The notes beneath the pieces were generated by a model. The model did no database searches. It worked only from the letters and a program-made list of their open reading frames with translations, and was not told where the DNA came from. From assembly GCA_964545715.1 (NCBI GenBank), contig CAZJHX010000064.1, positions 1 through 56,844 of the forward strand: DNA of 56,844 bases, given 5' to 3'. The translations under genes were made by a program, and so were the position numbers. The stretch is from CAZJHX01 sp964545715. GTDB taxonomy: Bacteria; Myxococcota_A; UBA9042; GCA-2863065. Shown here piece by piece: positions 37,868 to 46,640 of this stretch; the first letter of the stretch is position 1; the number at the start of each line of letters is the position of its first letter.

Positions 37868-38854
37868 CTACAGAAGGCTGTACCCGAAGTTCAGCAGCAG
37901 GTTGTTCTGAATCTGCAGCTCATCGACGACCAGCAGCTGCCGCACGACGCGCAGGTTGTAATCCAGCGACATCCACTCAAACAGCTTGATGCCGAGCTTG
38001 GCGTCGAACTCCACGCTGATGAGATCCACGAAGTCCTTGCCGGCGTCCTCGCTGGAGTAGAACGGCAGCAGACTCTCGATCGAGATCGCGTAGAGCAGCG
38101 GACGGGTCGGCCCGAGCTTCTCCCAGGTCACGGTGCCCGAGATGCCGCCGAACAGCTCGCCGCCGAGCTGGTTGAAGTCGAGCACACTCGTGACCTCGAT
38201 CGCGTCCGTGCCGTCCTTGTCGTTGACGGCCAGCGCGTCGAAGCCCATGGTCTCCCGCGCGCCCGCACCCGCGCGAAACTCCACTTTGGCGTGCGGCTTG
38301 TCGACGGGCTGCGCAAAGAGGCCGAGCGACTGCTTGAGGTGCAGCGGGGCAAACGACTCGGCCAGGTCCAGGCGATCGGTCGGGTCCCGGTCGGCGCCGT
38401 CCACGTTGTAGACCACGTCGGCTGCGCGCACGTCTTTTGTCGGGAAGATCGAGGTATCGAGCTGGAACCGCACAAAGGGACCCAGCCAGCTCATGTTCTT
38501 GAAGTGATAGAGGTAGATGCTCTCGAACTTCAGCGTATCGACCGTCTTGACGAACTCATCGATAAGCGGCGTGCGCGTGAAGATCTCGCGGACAGCCAGC
38601 GTGTTACGCCACTCGTTGGCGTCCTTGATGTAGCTGAAGCCGAAGTCGATCGAAGGCCCGATGTTCCAGGTTTGCCCGTCCTGCGACCCGACGACGTGCG
38701 AGCTGTGCGCAAACGAGAAGGACGCGCCGACCCCGAGCGTGACGCCCCAGCCGGCGCCGGTTTTTGACTCCACTTTGTCCGGGACCAGCTCTTTGTCCTG
38801 GGCGGACGCACACAGGGGCGCGAGGATGACCAAAGCACATAGTAATCGTTTCAC
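37868..38854 (-). CDS. Exported beta-barrel-like outer-membrane protein
   Basis: 328 residues with a signal peptide (MKRLLCALVILAPLCASAQ). The mature protein has alternating hydrophobic strands separated by Gly/Asn turns (GWGVTLGVGASFSFAHS; WNIGPSIDFGFSYI; LLYAISIESLLPFYSS; MSLDYNLRVVRQ; IQNNLLLNFGYSLL at the end), as in DUF3078/DUF481-type barrels. It is not firmly assigned. It lies 152 bp upstream of the Crp/Fnr gene in the same direction, and could be read through into the crp-hemN region or be independent. Function unknown. Confidence 0.65.
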   Translation of the reverse strand: MKRLLCALVILAPLCASAQDKELVPDKVESKTGAGWGVTLGVGASFSFAHSSHVVGSQDGQTWNIGPSIDFGFSYIKDANEWRNTLAVREIFTRTPLIDEFVKTVDTLKFESIYLYHFKNMSWLGPFVRFQLDTSIFPTKDVRAADVVYNVDGADRDPTDRLDLAESFAPLHLKQSLGLFAQPVDKPHAKVEFRAGAGARETMGFDALAVNDKDGTDAIEVTSVLDFNQLGGELFGGISGTVTWEKLGPTRPLLYAISIESLLPFYSSEDAGKDFVDLISVEFDAKLGIKLFEWMSLDYNLRVVRQLLVVDELQIQNNLLLNFGYSLL

Positions 38855-38898
38855 CGAGCGACTCCTTCGGGCTGTTTGGGGTGCCGCTATTGATCGAG

Positions 38899-38939
38899 GC
38901 TGAGGCCGGGCGCCGCAAGAAAACAGGCCCGACCTCAGC
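38899..38939 (-). terminator. Hairpin after the halocin-C8-like gene
   Basis: Stem GCTGAGGCCGGGC (38899-38911) and GCCCGACCTCAGC (38927-38939), 13 bp with one G-U-compatible mismatch, 15-nt loop, starting 17 nt after the stop at 38957. On the minus strand the only T run is in the loop, so it is a terminator or mRNA 3' stabiliser without a U tail. Confidence 0.55.
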
Positions 38940-38956
38940 GGATGACTCGCGCGCGG

Positions 38957-40162
38957 CTACGGGATGCAGCGCTGCTTTTTGGCCTCCTGCCAGCAAGTGA
39001 TGGCGCTATCGCAGAGCGCGACCGCCCCGCCACCCGCGGCGGAAACGCAGAGGACACAAGCCAGCCCGATGCTTGCCTCGCAGGCCGCGGCACAGCCGAT
39101 CAGGGCGCCGGGCACCGCGGCGATGCAGCCTACGCTCAGCGCCTCGCATTTGAGAATCTTGAACACGCACTGCCAGTAGCCGAGCGTCGCAAACATCAGC
39201 GGGTTGATGACGTTGCCCATATCGGCGTCCAACACCATCGTGCCGGCGGCAATCGACTTGTTCAGGACCGCAATCGCCGAGTTCAGCTCGCTGATGCCCG
39301 CCGCGTCCAGCTTGAAGTCCGTCGTGGACAAGCCGGAGATTTTGGCCAGGGTTCCGTCAGGCAGGACGCTGAGGTTCTTGGCCAGCACGTCCGCGATGGC
39401 CAGGGTGGTGTCCGACGGGATGCCGATGACGTCCTTGGTGGTGGTGTCGACGACCTGCCCGTCTGCGATCACGGTCACCTGCATGGTTGCTCGGCCGATC
39501 CAGTCGGCGGGCACGCTGCCGACAAACCTGGTTTCGTCGGTCGCGTCCTTCTCGAGGGAGAACGAGAGGTGGTCGTTCTCGGCCCCGTCGGGTCCGTTGG
39601 CAAGCAGGATGGCGGCAAAGACGGAGACGCTGGGCGGCGCGTCAGGATCGAAGTCGGCCGTCGAAGCCACGATTGCCGTCACGCTGAGCGTACCGTCCTG
39701 GTCCGTGTTGCCGTCGGCGGCGATCGAGCCGATCTTGACCGGCGGCTGGGCAAATGCGATCAGCACGTCGCTGAGGTCTTCCGCTGTCGGCACCAGCACG
39801 ACGCTGACCGCGTTGTCGCCGGGGCTGACCGTCACGCCGCCGGCCGTGCCGCCCGCGATGAGGGCGCCGGCGGGGTCAAAGACCTTCACGCCGATATCGT
39901 AGGTGCCGGGCGGGATACGAAAGTTGCGCTCCACCTCACTGGAATTGGGCGTGAAGCTGTCGACCACCAGCGGCGCGGATTGTCCCGCCTCGGTGATCGC
40001 GACCTCGATCGCGCCGGCATTAGCCACCTGCTCGCCCGTGAGGGCCAGATTGAGGCCTCCGAGACGGCCGCCTTCGACCGCTTCGGGGGTTGCTTCAACC
40101 GCGCACGCAGAGATTGAGATTGCCGCGACCGCGACGAGAAGAGCGTTGAAGAGACGTTGCAT
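38957..40162 (-). CDS. Lipoprotein with halocin-C8-like Cys-rich C-terminus
   Basis: 401 residues. Signal peptide with lipobox ISAC. The middle contains beta-rich, Ig-like segments (FRIPPGTYDIGVKVFDPAGALIAG; TVIADGQVVDTTTKD). The last 70 residues have ten Cys in a hydrophobic, Ala/Gly-rich context (CVFKILKCEALSVGC; CAAACEASIGLACVLC; CDSAITCW). This spacing and hydrophobicity resemble the halocin C8 antimicrobial domain, which is also released from a longer precursor with an unrelated N-terminal part. The match is by eye and may reflect only a disulfide-rich anchor. No immunity or export genes are adjacent. Single gene with its own terminator-like hairpin. Confidence 0.65.
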   Translation of the reverse strand: MQRLFNALLVAVAAISISACAVEATPEAVEGGRLGGLNLALTGEQVANAGAIEVAITEAGQSAPLVVDSFTPNSSEVERNFRIPPGTYDIGVKVFDPAGALIAGGTAGGVTVSPGDNAVSVVLVPTAEDLSDVLIAFAQPPVKIGSIAADGNTDQDGTLSVTAIVASTADFDPDAPPSVSVFAAILLANGPDGAENDHLSFSLEKDATDETRFVGSVPADWIGRATMQVTVIADGQVVDTTTKDVIGIPSDTTLAIADVLAKNLSVLPDGTLAKISGLSTTDFKLDAAGISELNSAIAVLNKSIAAGTMVLDADMGNVINPLMFATLGYWQCVFKILKCEALSVGCIAAVPGALIGCAAACEASIGLACVLCVSAAGGGAVALCDSAITCWQEAKKQRCIP

Positions 40163-40230
40163 GTGGACCTCCGAAGGTCGGTGCGAGACCGGCGACTGCC
40201 GCCGGCGTCGTGACCTTTGTTCGGAGGTGG

Positions 40231-40266
40231 CCCGTAAACGATCCCTTAAGGAATCTTAAACGGGCG
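40231..40266. repeat. Interrupted palindrome upstream of the halocin-like gene
   Basis: Outer arms GCCCGT (40231-40236) and ACGGGC (40261-40266) enclose the inner near-palindrome GATCCCTTAAGGAATC (40241-40256). It lies 69 bp before the start of the lipoprotein gene and 24 bp after the stop of the transglutaminase-like gene. Operator for the former or hairpin terminator of the latter. Confidence 0.35.
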
Positions 40267-40289
40267 GAAAGGAGGGAGGGCGTCCGCTT

Positions 40290-42308
40290 CTAGTGAACGA
40301 ACTCGATCGACCAGGACTCGATGGTGCCGGTGTCGCCGTACGCATCGTGGTCCGCGACGACCAGGTCCCACGCACCCTCGGTGGTGCCACCGTTGAAGGC
40401 GCTGACGTCGTAGGTCTTGACGATCTCCGTGGAGCTGCCGCCCTCCATGTTGTGCAGGGTCTCTTTGAGCGCGCCGTGCTTGAGGTTGATCGTCAGCGCG
40501 CCGATGTAGCTGTGCTTGACGAGCACGGTGACCTTGACGGCCTTGATGTTCTTGCGCTCGGAGACGTCGATCGTGCTTGTCACGCCGGTCTCGTCATTGT
40601 CCGGAATCGCCATCGCCGGGTCCGCCGACACGGTGAAGGTGCCGCCGTCGCCCGAGTCGCCGCCGTCGTCGCCGCCGCCCACGAACTTCAGCTTCCAGCT
40701 CATGATGGAGCCCGTGTCCTGACCGGCGCTGTCCTTGACGAACAGCTCCCAGTTGCCCGCGCTGTCCACGCCGGCCATCGAGGTCACCGTGAAGGTCTTC
40801 TCGATGTTGTCGTTGCTGCCGCCGGCCTCGTTGTGAAGCACCGCCTCTTTGCCGTCCTTGCGCAGGACGACAGTGAGGTCACCGATGTAGGTGTGCACGA
40901 TGTTGACCTCGACCGAGAGGTTGCCCACGGTCACGGTGTCGGTCACGCCGATGGTGCTGCTGGTGCCGGCCGCATCGTTGTCCGGAATCGGGAACTCGTT
41001 GGCGTTCTCGAAGACCAGCACGTCGCTGCCGGTGTCGTCGCCGCCCGTGTCCGGGGTCTGGCTCTTCTCGACCAGGTCGAGCACGATGTCGGTGTCCATG
41101 TTGGGGTTGCCGCCGCGGGTGCCCGTAGGCAGCCACAGGAAGTCGGGGTGGTTCACGTTGCTGTCGCCGAGCCACTCGCCGCCGATGATGTTGTCGTTCT
41201 CGTCGATCTCCAACAGGTAGTCGTAGACGTCCTGGCGGGTGTACGTGCTGATCACGTCGGTGAACGGCTTCAGCGCCGGCTGCGACTCGGTGATGTAGTA
41301 GCTGGTCGCGTTGACCTTGACCCAGCGAACGGCCTTGTCGTTGTAGGGGTACTTCTCGACGGTGTCGGGCTGGCCGAGCGCCTCGATGGCCTCACGCTCG
41401 GTGACGTCGTTCATCTCGTTGACCTTGAACTCGAGCACGGGCTGGTTCCAGACCTCGTAGTTGTAGGTGCGGTCCTCGGCGATGGGGCGCTTCAGCACGC
41501 CCAGGAAGTTGGCCATGACCACGTGCCAGGTACCGGCGTTGGTGTCGCGGCAGTCGACATCCTTGACCCGGCCGTGCTCGTCGCGCTCGACCTCTTTGTC
41601 GTTGCAGCGGCCGCCGATCATGTACGCCTTGGGGCGGTCGTACTGCATGATGAGCAGCGCCTTGATGTCGGACACCTCGAAGCGCACGCCGTTGATGGTG
41701 ACCGGGTGCTGGGGCTCTTTCTCGAGCAGCGCGGCCGGGGCCCACGCGTGGCACAGGCCGAACCAGGTCTCGACGCCGTCGCGATCGTCACACTCGTCGG
41801 TCTCGCCGTCGCCGTCGTTGTCCACGCCGTCGTGCGCTTTCCAGTTGCCTTTGTTGCGCGACACCCAGTTGGCGGCCGGCCCAAGCTCGTCGTAGTAGTT
41901 CTGGTCCCAGCTCTTGTCGGTGCAGTTACTCGACTCGTAAGGCTTGAGGTCCATGAAGCCCTCGACAGGCTCCCAGCCGTTGAAGGCTTTGTCGTATTTC
42001 TCGGCGGGGCTCATCGTCTCGTGGCCCTGCCAGCGCACGTTGATGCTGTCCTCATAGGTGGGCCAGTAGGTCGCCGGCCACGGGATGTGCTCGCTCTTGC
42101 CCTCTTTCGGCAGCTCGTCGATCTTGTAGTTGAGATCGACCTGGAAGCGGTCCGGGTTGTTGGCCCAGTTCCATTCGTCCGCCTTGCTGGCGCTCTCTTT
42201 GTTGGCACCGTCCGGTCGCGGATCGGAGCTCTGGTCGTCGACGCCGCCCTCGCCACAGCCGACCAGGCTGACTGCGAACGCGGTAAAGAGTGTTACGAGC
42301 TTCTTCAT
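40290..42308 (-). CDS. Transglutaminase-elicitor-like lipoprotein with two P domains
   Basis: 672 residues from ATG 42308 (AGGAG upstream). Lipobox LVGC (Cys18). Residues about 75-400 match the TGase-elicitor family: WPATYWPTYEDSINVRWQG, DGVETWFGLCHAWAPAA with likely catalytic Cys186, IGGRCN and GTWHVVMANFLG. A short Asp-rich, Ca-binding-like loop (DNDGDGETDECDD) lies just before it. The C-terminus has two P (proprotein convertase) domains of about 100 residues, each with IPDND, a ..STI.V strand, and WELFVKDSAGQDTG or WDLVVADHDAYGDTG. Probably a surface enzyme that cross-links or deamidates proteins; substrate unknown. The 175 bp upstream holds only its promoter and the end of the VOC gene. 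Confidence 0.8.
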   Translation of the reverse strand: MKKLVTLFTAFAVSLVGCGEGGVDDQSSDPRPDGANKESASKADEWNWANNPDRFQVDLNYKIDELPKEGKSEHIPWPATYWPTYEDSINVRWQGHETMSPAEKYDKAFNGWEPVEGFMDLKPYESSNCTDKSWDQNYYDELGPAANWVSRNKGNWKAHDGVDNDGDGETDECDDRDGVETWFGLCHAWAPAALLEKEPQHPVTINGVRFEVSDIKALLIMQYDRPKAYMIGGRCNDKEVERDEHGRVKDVDCRDTNAGTWHVVMANFLGVLKRPIAEDRTYNYEVWNQPVLEFKVNEMNDVTEREAIEALGQPDTVEKYPYNDKAVRWVKVNATSYYITESQPALKPFTDVISTYTRQDVYDYLLEIDENDNIIGGEWLGDSNVNHPDFLWLPTGTRGGNPNMDTDIVLDLVEKSQTPDTGGDDTGSDVLVFENANEFPIPDNDAAGTSSTIGVTDTVTVGNLSVEVNIVHTYIGDLTVVLRKDGKEAVLHNEAGGSNDNIEKTFTVTSMAGVDSAGNWELFVKDSAGQDTGSIMSWKLKFVGGGDDGGDSGDGGTFTVSADPAMAIPDNDETGVTSTIDVSERKNIKAVKVTVLVKHSYIGALTINLKHGALKETLHNMEGGSSTEIVKTYDVSAFNGGTTEGAWDLVVADHDAYGDTGTIESWSIEFVH

Positions 42309-42483
42309 GAGTGATCTCCTGTCTTGCGGCCTATGAACCCCAGCGCCGCGCCGCGTGTGCAATGGGCATGCCGCCCTTCAAACGTCTTGTTATGACACGA
42401 GATTAGAAAGGGTGGGGTCCACTGTGACCAGCAAGAACAGGGACCTTCGTCACGGACACTGACGCAGGTCACATGGCCTTTTT

Positions 42484-42867
42484 TCAGGCCTGCTGCACCT
42501 TCACTTCCAGCTTGTGGCCGTCGGGGTCGCGTACAAACGCGGCATAATACGTTGGGCCGTACTGTGGGCGGGGTCCGGGCGCGCCTTCGTCGGCGCCGCC
42601 GTGAGCGATAGCGGCGGCGTGAAAGGCGGCGACTGCGGCCTGATCGGGCGCAAAAAACGCCAGGTGAAAGCCGGGTCCGGCGCTCAGCTGGGTGGTCCCG
42701 TCACCGCGCTCGAAAATAGCCAGCTTATCGTTGCCGTCGGGCGGGCCATAGCCGCTGCCACGCCCGTGATCCCAGACCCGCACGGCCCCCAGCGGCGCCA
42801 GCACCGCGTCGTAGAACGCGCGCGAGCGCTCGAGATCACTGACGCCCAGAGAGAGGTGACTGAGCAA
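42484..42867 (-). CDS. VOC (glyoxalase-like) family protein
   Basis: 127 residues, one VOC domain: HLSLGVSDLERSRAFYDAVLAPLG at the N-terminus, FHLAFFAPDQAAVAAFHAAA, and AAFVRDPDGHKLEVKV at the end. The metal-ligand positions His near residue 4 and the final Glu are present. Members are lyases, dioxygenases or resistance proteins; the substrate cannot be told. Last gene of a five-gene operon, 4 nt after the DUF268 gene. Confidence 0.85.
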   Translation of the reverse strand: MLSHLSLGVSDLERSRAFYDAVLAPLGAVRVWDHGRGSGYGPPDGNDKLAIFERGDGTTQLSAGPGFHLAFFAPDQAAVAAFHAAAIAHGGADEGAPGPRPQYGPTYYAAFVRDPDGHKLEVKVQQA

Positions 42868-42871
42868 TAGT

Positions 42872-43585
42872 CTATCCTTCCTTAATGAAGCGGTAGCAGC
42901 CGCAGCCGTATTTCTGGGCGTCCGCCAGCGCCTCGGAGGCCCCGCGGATGAGCTCGCCGGTCTCGGCGCTGTCGGGAATCAGCGCAAACTCGACCAGTGA
43001 CAAGCCGGCAAAATGATCCACGACCTGGCGATAACTGTAGATGCGGTGCGCGTTGTATTGGATGCGCGCGCCGCCGGTCGGCACCACAAAGAGCAGCGTG
43101 CCGCCCGGCGCCAGAACGCGCTGCAGCTCGGCCATGGCCTTGAGGTCACCGTCGTAATCCACCGGGTCGCCGTAGCGCCCCAGGCCCACGTGCTCGACGA
43201 CATGCATGCAGGACAGCGACGCGACGCTGCCGTCTTCAAACGGCAGCGCGGTCAAGTCCGCACGGTCACATGCCAGGTTCTCCAGCTGGATGGTCGCGGG
43301 CCGATAATCATAGAAGCGCACCGGCACAAACGCGGACGTCAGCGTGACGAAGTGCAGCGACGACGAGATGTCGATGTGCTCGGCCGGACGCGTCTCGGCC
43401 AGTACGCGGGCCGCCCACGCCGGATGATAGATATAGTGGCGATCGAAGTCGGTCGTGGCCGTCTTGTCGTCCATGCACGGCCAGCGGTCCGACCAATCCA
43501 GCGCAAAGCGCGGCTCAAAGTCCTGCGCGTGACGCACAAAGGCGTTGAACTCGCTGCGGAACTGGAGCGGCTTCAGCGGATTCAT
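42872..43585 (-). CDS. DUF268 / methyltransferase-like protein
   Basis: 237 residues. LSCMHVVEHVGLGRYGDPVDYDGDLKAMAELQRVLAPGG and NAHRIYSYRQVV are hallmarks of DUF268, which has the fold of class I SAM methyltransferases; the VEH/GG features are shared with them. The Gly-rich SAM loop at the N-terminal side is weak (HIDISSSLHFVTLTS), so activity is uncertain. In surface-glycan clusters such proteins often modify sugars. Here it follows the GMC dehydrogenase after a 7-nt gap. Confidence 0.8.
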   Translation of the reverse strand: MNPLKPLQFRSEFNAFVRHAQDFEPRFALDWSDRWPCMDDKTATTDFDRHYIYHPAWAARVLAETRPAEHIDISSSLHFVTLTSAFVPVRFYDYRPATIQLENLACDRADLTALPFEDGSVASLSCMHVVEHVGLGRYGDPVDYDGDLKAMAELQRVLAPGGTLLFVVPTGGARIQYNAHRIYSYRQVVDHFAGLSLVEFALIPDSAETGELIRGASEALADAQKYGCGCYRFIKEG

Positions 43586-43592
43586 GGCCCCG

Positions 43593-45260
43593 TCATAACA
43601 CGCGCGCGATGCGGTCGGCCACGCGGAAGGCGTTTGCGTAAATCGTGAAGGTATACGGCACGCTGCCGCCCGTCGGCATGAAGCTGCCGTCCGTGACGTA
43701 CAGGTTCTCGACGTCGTGGGCGCGACAGTCCTTGTCCAACACCGACCGCGCAGGGTCGGCGCCGAAGCGGCAGGTGCCCGCCAACAGGTTTGTCGATGCG
43801 TGCCCCAGCCCGCGCCCGCGAACGCCGTGCGCCCCCATCTTTTGAAGCACAGTCATGGCCTCGTCGACCAGGCGGTCGGCCACGCGCGCGTTGTGCGGGT
43901 GCCGGTGAACGCGCACCCGGGCCACGGGCAGGCCCCACTTATCGCGCAGGTCGGGGTCCAGGGTCACGCGACAGTCAGCGTTGGGCAGCCAGTCGTTGAA
44001 GGTCTCCACCTTGAGGTGACGCGAGCGCCCAAAGTACTGCTGAAGCCGCTCCTGCAGCGCGGGTCCCCACAGCGGTCCGCCGTCGACGTCGGCGACCATA
44101 ACGGCTGCCGAGATCGGGTTGGGGTGCGTCATCATGAACTCGAGCGTGCCGCCCTTCATCGGGCCGGTGTCGGGCGACGAGAGCACGTACCAATCCTGCA
44201 ACGCGCGGTTGATGAACGGGGTCCTGGACCGCAGCTCGGCGGCTCTCCGGTCGTCGAAGCCGGCGTACGGAAAGTCGCCCACCGCCCAGCCCGCCGCGGA
44301 GAACAGCAGGTTGCGCCCCACCTGGCCGCTGCTGTTGGCCAGCCCGTCGGGGTGCCGCGGGCCGGTCGAGTTGAGCAGCAGCCGAGCGGACTCGATGGCC
44401 TGGCACGCCACGACATAGACACGCGCGTCGACGGTGTGGCGACCTTTGGCATCCGAGTAGACGACGCCGCTGGCCCGTCCACGTTTGTCGCTGTTGATCC
44501 GGTGAACCATGGCGCCCGCGCGCACCTGACAGCGCCCCGTCGCCACAGCGCGGTTGAGCAACGCAGCCCTGGAGCTGCCTTTGGCGCCGGTCGAGCACCC
44601 GTACATGGCACAGTAGCCCGAGTACTCACACGATTGGCGGCCGGCCACGGGCTGCGAGAGCACGGCGCGCGGCACCACAAAGGGGTGCAGCCCCAAATCG
44701 CCCGCGGCTGCGTCGATCCAGTGCGCCAGCGGATGCACGGGGGTCGGCGGCTGAGGAAACGCCGCGCTGGAGCGTTTGTCCGCCAACGGGTGGTCCACGA
44801 CAGCCCCCGAGACGCCCACCACGCGCTCGACCTTGTCGTAATACGGCTCCAGGTCGTCGTAGCCGATTGGCCAATCGGCGATGTCGGCGCCCGCGATGGG
44901 GCCAAAGTCGCTGAGCAGGCGAAAGTCCATGGGCTTGAGCCGGTGAAAGAACCCGCTCATCAGGTTGGTCGCGCCGCCAACCATGGCGCCGTTGTGGAAG
45001 TTCCAGTCGGTCTCGGGTGTCGGCATGGCGTACCACCCGCGGTTGGACGCGTACTCCACGACCTGCGGCTCCTGGTGCGGATCGGGCAGGTAGGCGTCGC
45101 GGCGACACACCGTGAGCTCGTCCTTGGTGAAGTCCTTCTCGGTGAGCCAGGGCCCCTTCTCCAAGACCAGCACGCTGTGCCCGGCCTCGGCCAGGGTCAG
45201 CGCAACGGGTCCCCCACCGGCGCCGCTGCCGATGACGCAGACGTCGAAATCAGCGGCCAT
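43593..45260 (-). CDS. GMC-family FAD oxidoreductase (gluconate-dehydrogenase-like large subunit)
   Basis: 555 residues. FAD-binding GSGAGGGPVALTLAEAG at the N-terminus, the GMC loop GAMVGGATNLMSGFFHR, CQAIESARLLLNS, and the C-terminal GHASTNLLAGTCRFG...YVTDGSFMPTGGSVPYTFTIYANAFR with the active-site region. It belongs to the three-component membrane dehydrogenase type that oxidises sugars or alcohols in the periplasm and passes electrons to a cytochrome. Its start overlaps the subunit-3 gene by 11 nt. No Tat signal of its own, so it probably travels with the Tat-tagged subunit 3. Substrate unknown. Confidence 0.9.
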   Translation of the reverse strand: MAADFDVCVIGSGAGGGPVALTLAEAGHSVLVLEKGPWLTEKDFTKDELTVCRRDAYLPDPHQEPQVVEYASNRGWYAMPTPETDWNFHNGAMVGGATNLMSGFFHRLKPMDFRLLSDFGPIAGADIADWPIGYDDLEPYYDKVERVVGVSGAVVDHPLADKRSSAAFPQPPTPVHPLAHWIDAAAGDLGLHPFVVPRAVLSQPVAGRQSCEYSGYCAMYGCSTGAKGSSRAALLNRAVATGRCQVRAGAMVHRINSDKRGRASGVVYSDAKGRHTVDARVYVVACQAIESARLLLNSTGPRHPDGLANSSGQVGRNLLFSAAGWAVGDFPYAGFDDRRAAELRSRTPFINRALQDWYVLSSPDTGPMKGGTLEFMMTHPNPISAAVMVADVDGGPLWGPALQERLQQYFGRSRHLKVETFNDWLPNADCRVTLDPDLRDKWGLPVARVRVHRHPHNARVADRLVDEAMTVLQKMGAHGVRGRGLGHASTNLLAGTCRFGADPARSVLDKDCRAHDVENLYVTDGSFMPTGGSVPYTFTIYANAFRVADRIARVL

Positions 45261-45837
45261 CAGGGGCGCGCTTGGGACGCGGGAAGGGCGCGTGAATCCC
45301 GGCCCAGGCCCACGCGATGCCGCCGGGGTTGCCGCCGTGGACCGGATCTGAAAAGACCGCCTCCAGCGCGCTGACCAGCACCAGGGTCAGCCAGGCGGCG
45401 CCGCCCTCGACCTTTTGAAAAGCGTGCAGCAGCTTGTCGCGCTCTTTGGGCCCAGCTCCCACAAACCCGTCAGGGCCGCCCGCCAGCTCGTCCAGCCGGA
45501 CCGCCCCCCGCCGCAGCCGCCCCACCGCGTCCGCCGTCAGGTGCCCGTCCGCGATGGCTTTCTCCAAAAACATGATGGCGTTTGAGTCTGCGGCGCCGGG
45601 GGACATGATCGACGACGGCAGCATACGGTTCTGGGCCGCCTCGATGGTGCGCTGCTCTCCTGCGGTCAGCGGTGCGGGACGCTGTGAACCGCCCCGATGT
45701 AGCGCCTGCTTGTAGCCCAGCGCCCGAGCGCATCCCCAAAGCCCCAGCGACGCCGCGCCCGCGATGCCGGTGCGACGCAGGAACTCGCGCCGTTCGAACG
45801 CTCCGGCGTCTATTTCTTGGCCCCGTTGGGGTGGCAT
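45250..45837 (-). CDS. Gluconate 2-dehydrogenase subunit 3-like protein
   Basis: 195 residues with a Tat signal (RREFLRRTGIAGAASLGLWGC) and the small-subunit fold of gluconate dehydrogenases (LTAGEQRTIEAAQNRMLPSS, AIMFLEKAI). This subunit escorts the FAD subunit through Tat. Its start overlaps the cytochrome gene by 28 nt and its end overlaps the GMC gene by 11 nt, showing tight coupling. Confidence 0.85.
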   Translation of the reverse strand: MPPQRGQEIDAGAFERREFLRRTGIAGAASLGLWGCARALGYKQALHRGGSQRPAPLTAGEQRTIEAAQNRMLPSSIMSPGAADSNAIMFLEKAIADGHLTADAVGRLRRGAVRLDELAGGPDGFVGAGPKERDKLLHAFQKVEGGAAWLTLVLVSALEAVFSDPVHGGNPGGIAWAWAGIHAPFPRPKRAPDGR

Positions 45838-46556
45838 TTGAAGCAGCTGAAGCCCTTCTTGGTGTCCGGATCGTACTTTGCGGCCCCGACAAGCGTCCTC
45901 ATAGTCGGAACGACGGTGTTGAACATGAAGATCAGGTCCTGCGTATGATTGGCGCTCTGCGCCTGCTGCTCCTTGCTGCCCGTCGGGTACACCTTGTGCA
46001 GCGACGGGTTGGGCATCTTGTAGTCATTGTCATAGGCGTTGGGCCCATGGCAGGTCTCGCAGGTGAAATCCGCGGCCTTCACCATGCCGGCCTCCGCGAA
46101 CAGCTTGGACATCGTGGGCTCCACGTGGTCCTGCATGTACGTCACGCGCTCCTCGTGAGTGAGCTTCTCCCACGGCTTGGCAGGTCCCTTCACGGCGGGC
46201 ACGGCCGGCGGCTTCTTGATGTCCCCGCCCAACTTCGCCGAGCCACCGCATGCGCCGTCGCCGCAGGTGCTGATCATCCCTTCGCCGGGTTTGCTGGAGC
46301 CGCAGCTGTTCGCCCCGCAGCTCTTGGTGGACTTGCCGCTGCAGCCGTTACCGCACCCCTTGCCGGACTTTGGGGGCTTGGCGGGTTTGGTCTTGCCTCC
46401 CGTGTTCGCGACGCTGCAACAGCTGCCGGTCTTGCCGCAGCCACCGCCGCACGAGTCGGTGGTCGGCGTCGGAGGCGGAGTCGGCTTCGCACCACCGCAG
46501 CTACCCACCATGGCCGCAATGCCGACCACGATGGCCATGTGTTTCAGTCCATTCAT
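45810..46556 (-). CDS. Cys-rich diheme c-type cytochrome lipoprotein
   Basis: 248 residues from ATG 46556; GTG 46559 is also possible. Lipobox VGSC. The region after it is rich in Cys/Gly (SCGGGCGKTGSCC, GCGNGCSGKSTKSCG, STCGDGACGG), outside any heme motif. Two CXXCH sites follow: CETCH and CFKCH near the C-terminus. It is the first gene of the GMC operon and should accept electrons from the dehydrogenase. The Cys-rich part could bind metal or form disulfides. Confidence 0.8.
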   Translation of the reverse strand: MNGLKHMAIVVGIAAMVGSCGGAKPTPPPTPTTDSCGGGCGKTGSCCSVANTGGKTKPAKPPKSGKGCGNGCSGKSTKSCGANSCGSSKPGEGMISTCGDGACGGSAKLGGDIKKPPAVPAVKGPAKPWEKLTHEERVTYMQDHVEPTMSKLFAEAGMVKAADFTCETCHGPNAYDNDYKMPNPSLHKVYPTGSKEQQAQSANHTQDLIFMFNTVVPTMRTLVGAAKYDPDTKKGFSCFKCHPNGAKK

Positions 46557-46640
46557 CACAACGTTCTCCGTCCGGCGTCTGGATGTATGATTCTGGGGAT
46601 TGTAGGCGAAAGCAGCGCCGCCTGATACATCCTGAATTCA

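Noticed and set aside
40293..42314. 673-codon plus-strand frame
   Set aside because: It is exactly antisense to the transglutaminase-like lipoprotein and made of Val/Leu/Asp-rich sequence without a known fold.
43716..45374. 552-codon plus-strand frame
   Set aside because: Antisense to the GMC oxidoreductase, whose FAD and active-site motifs are intact.
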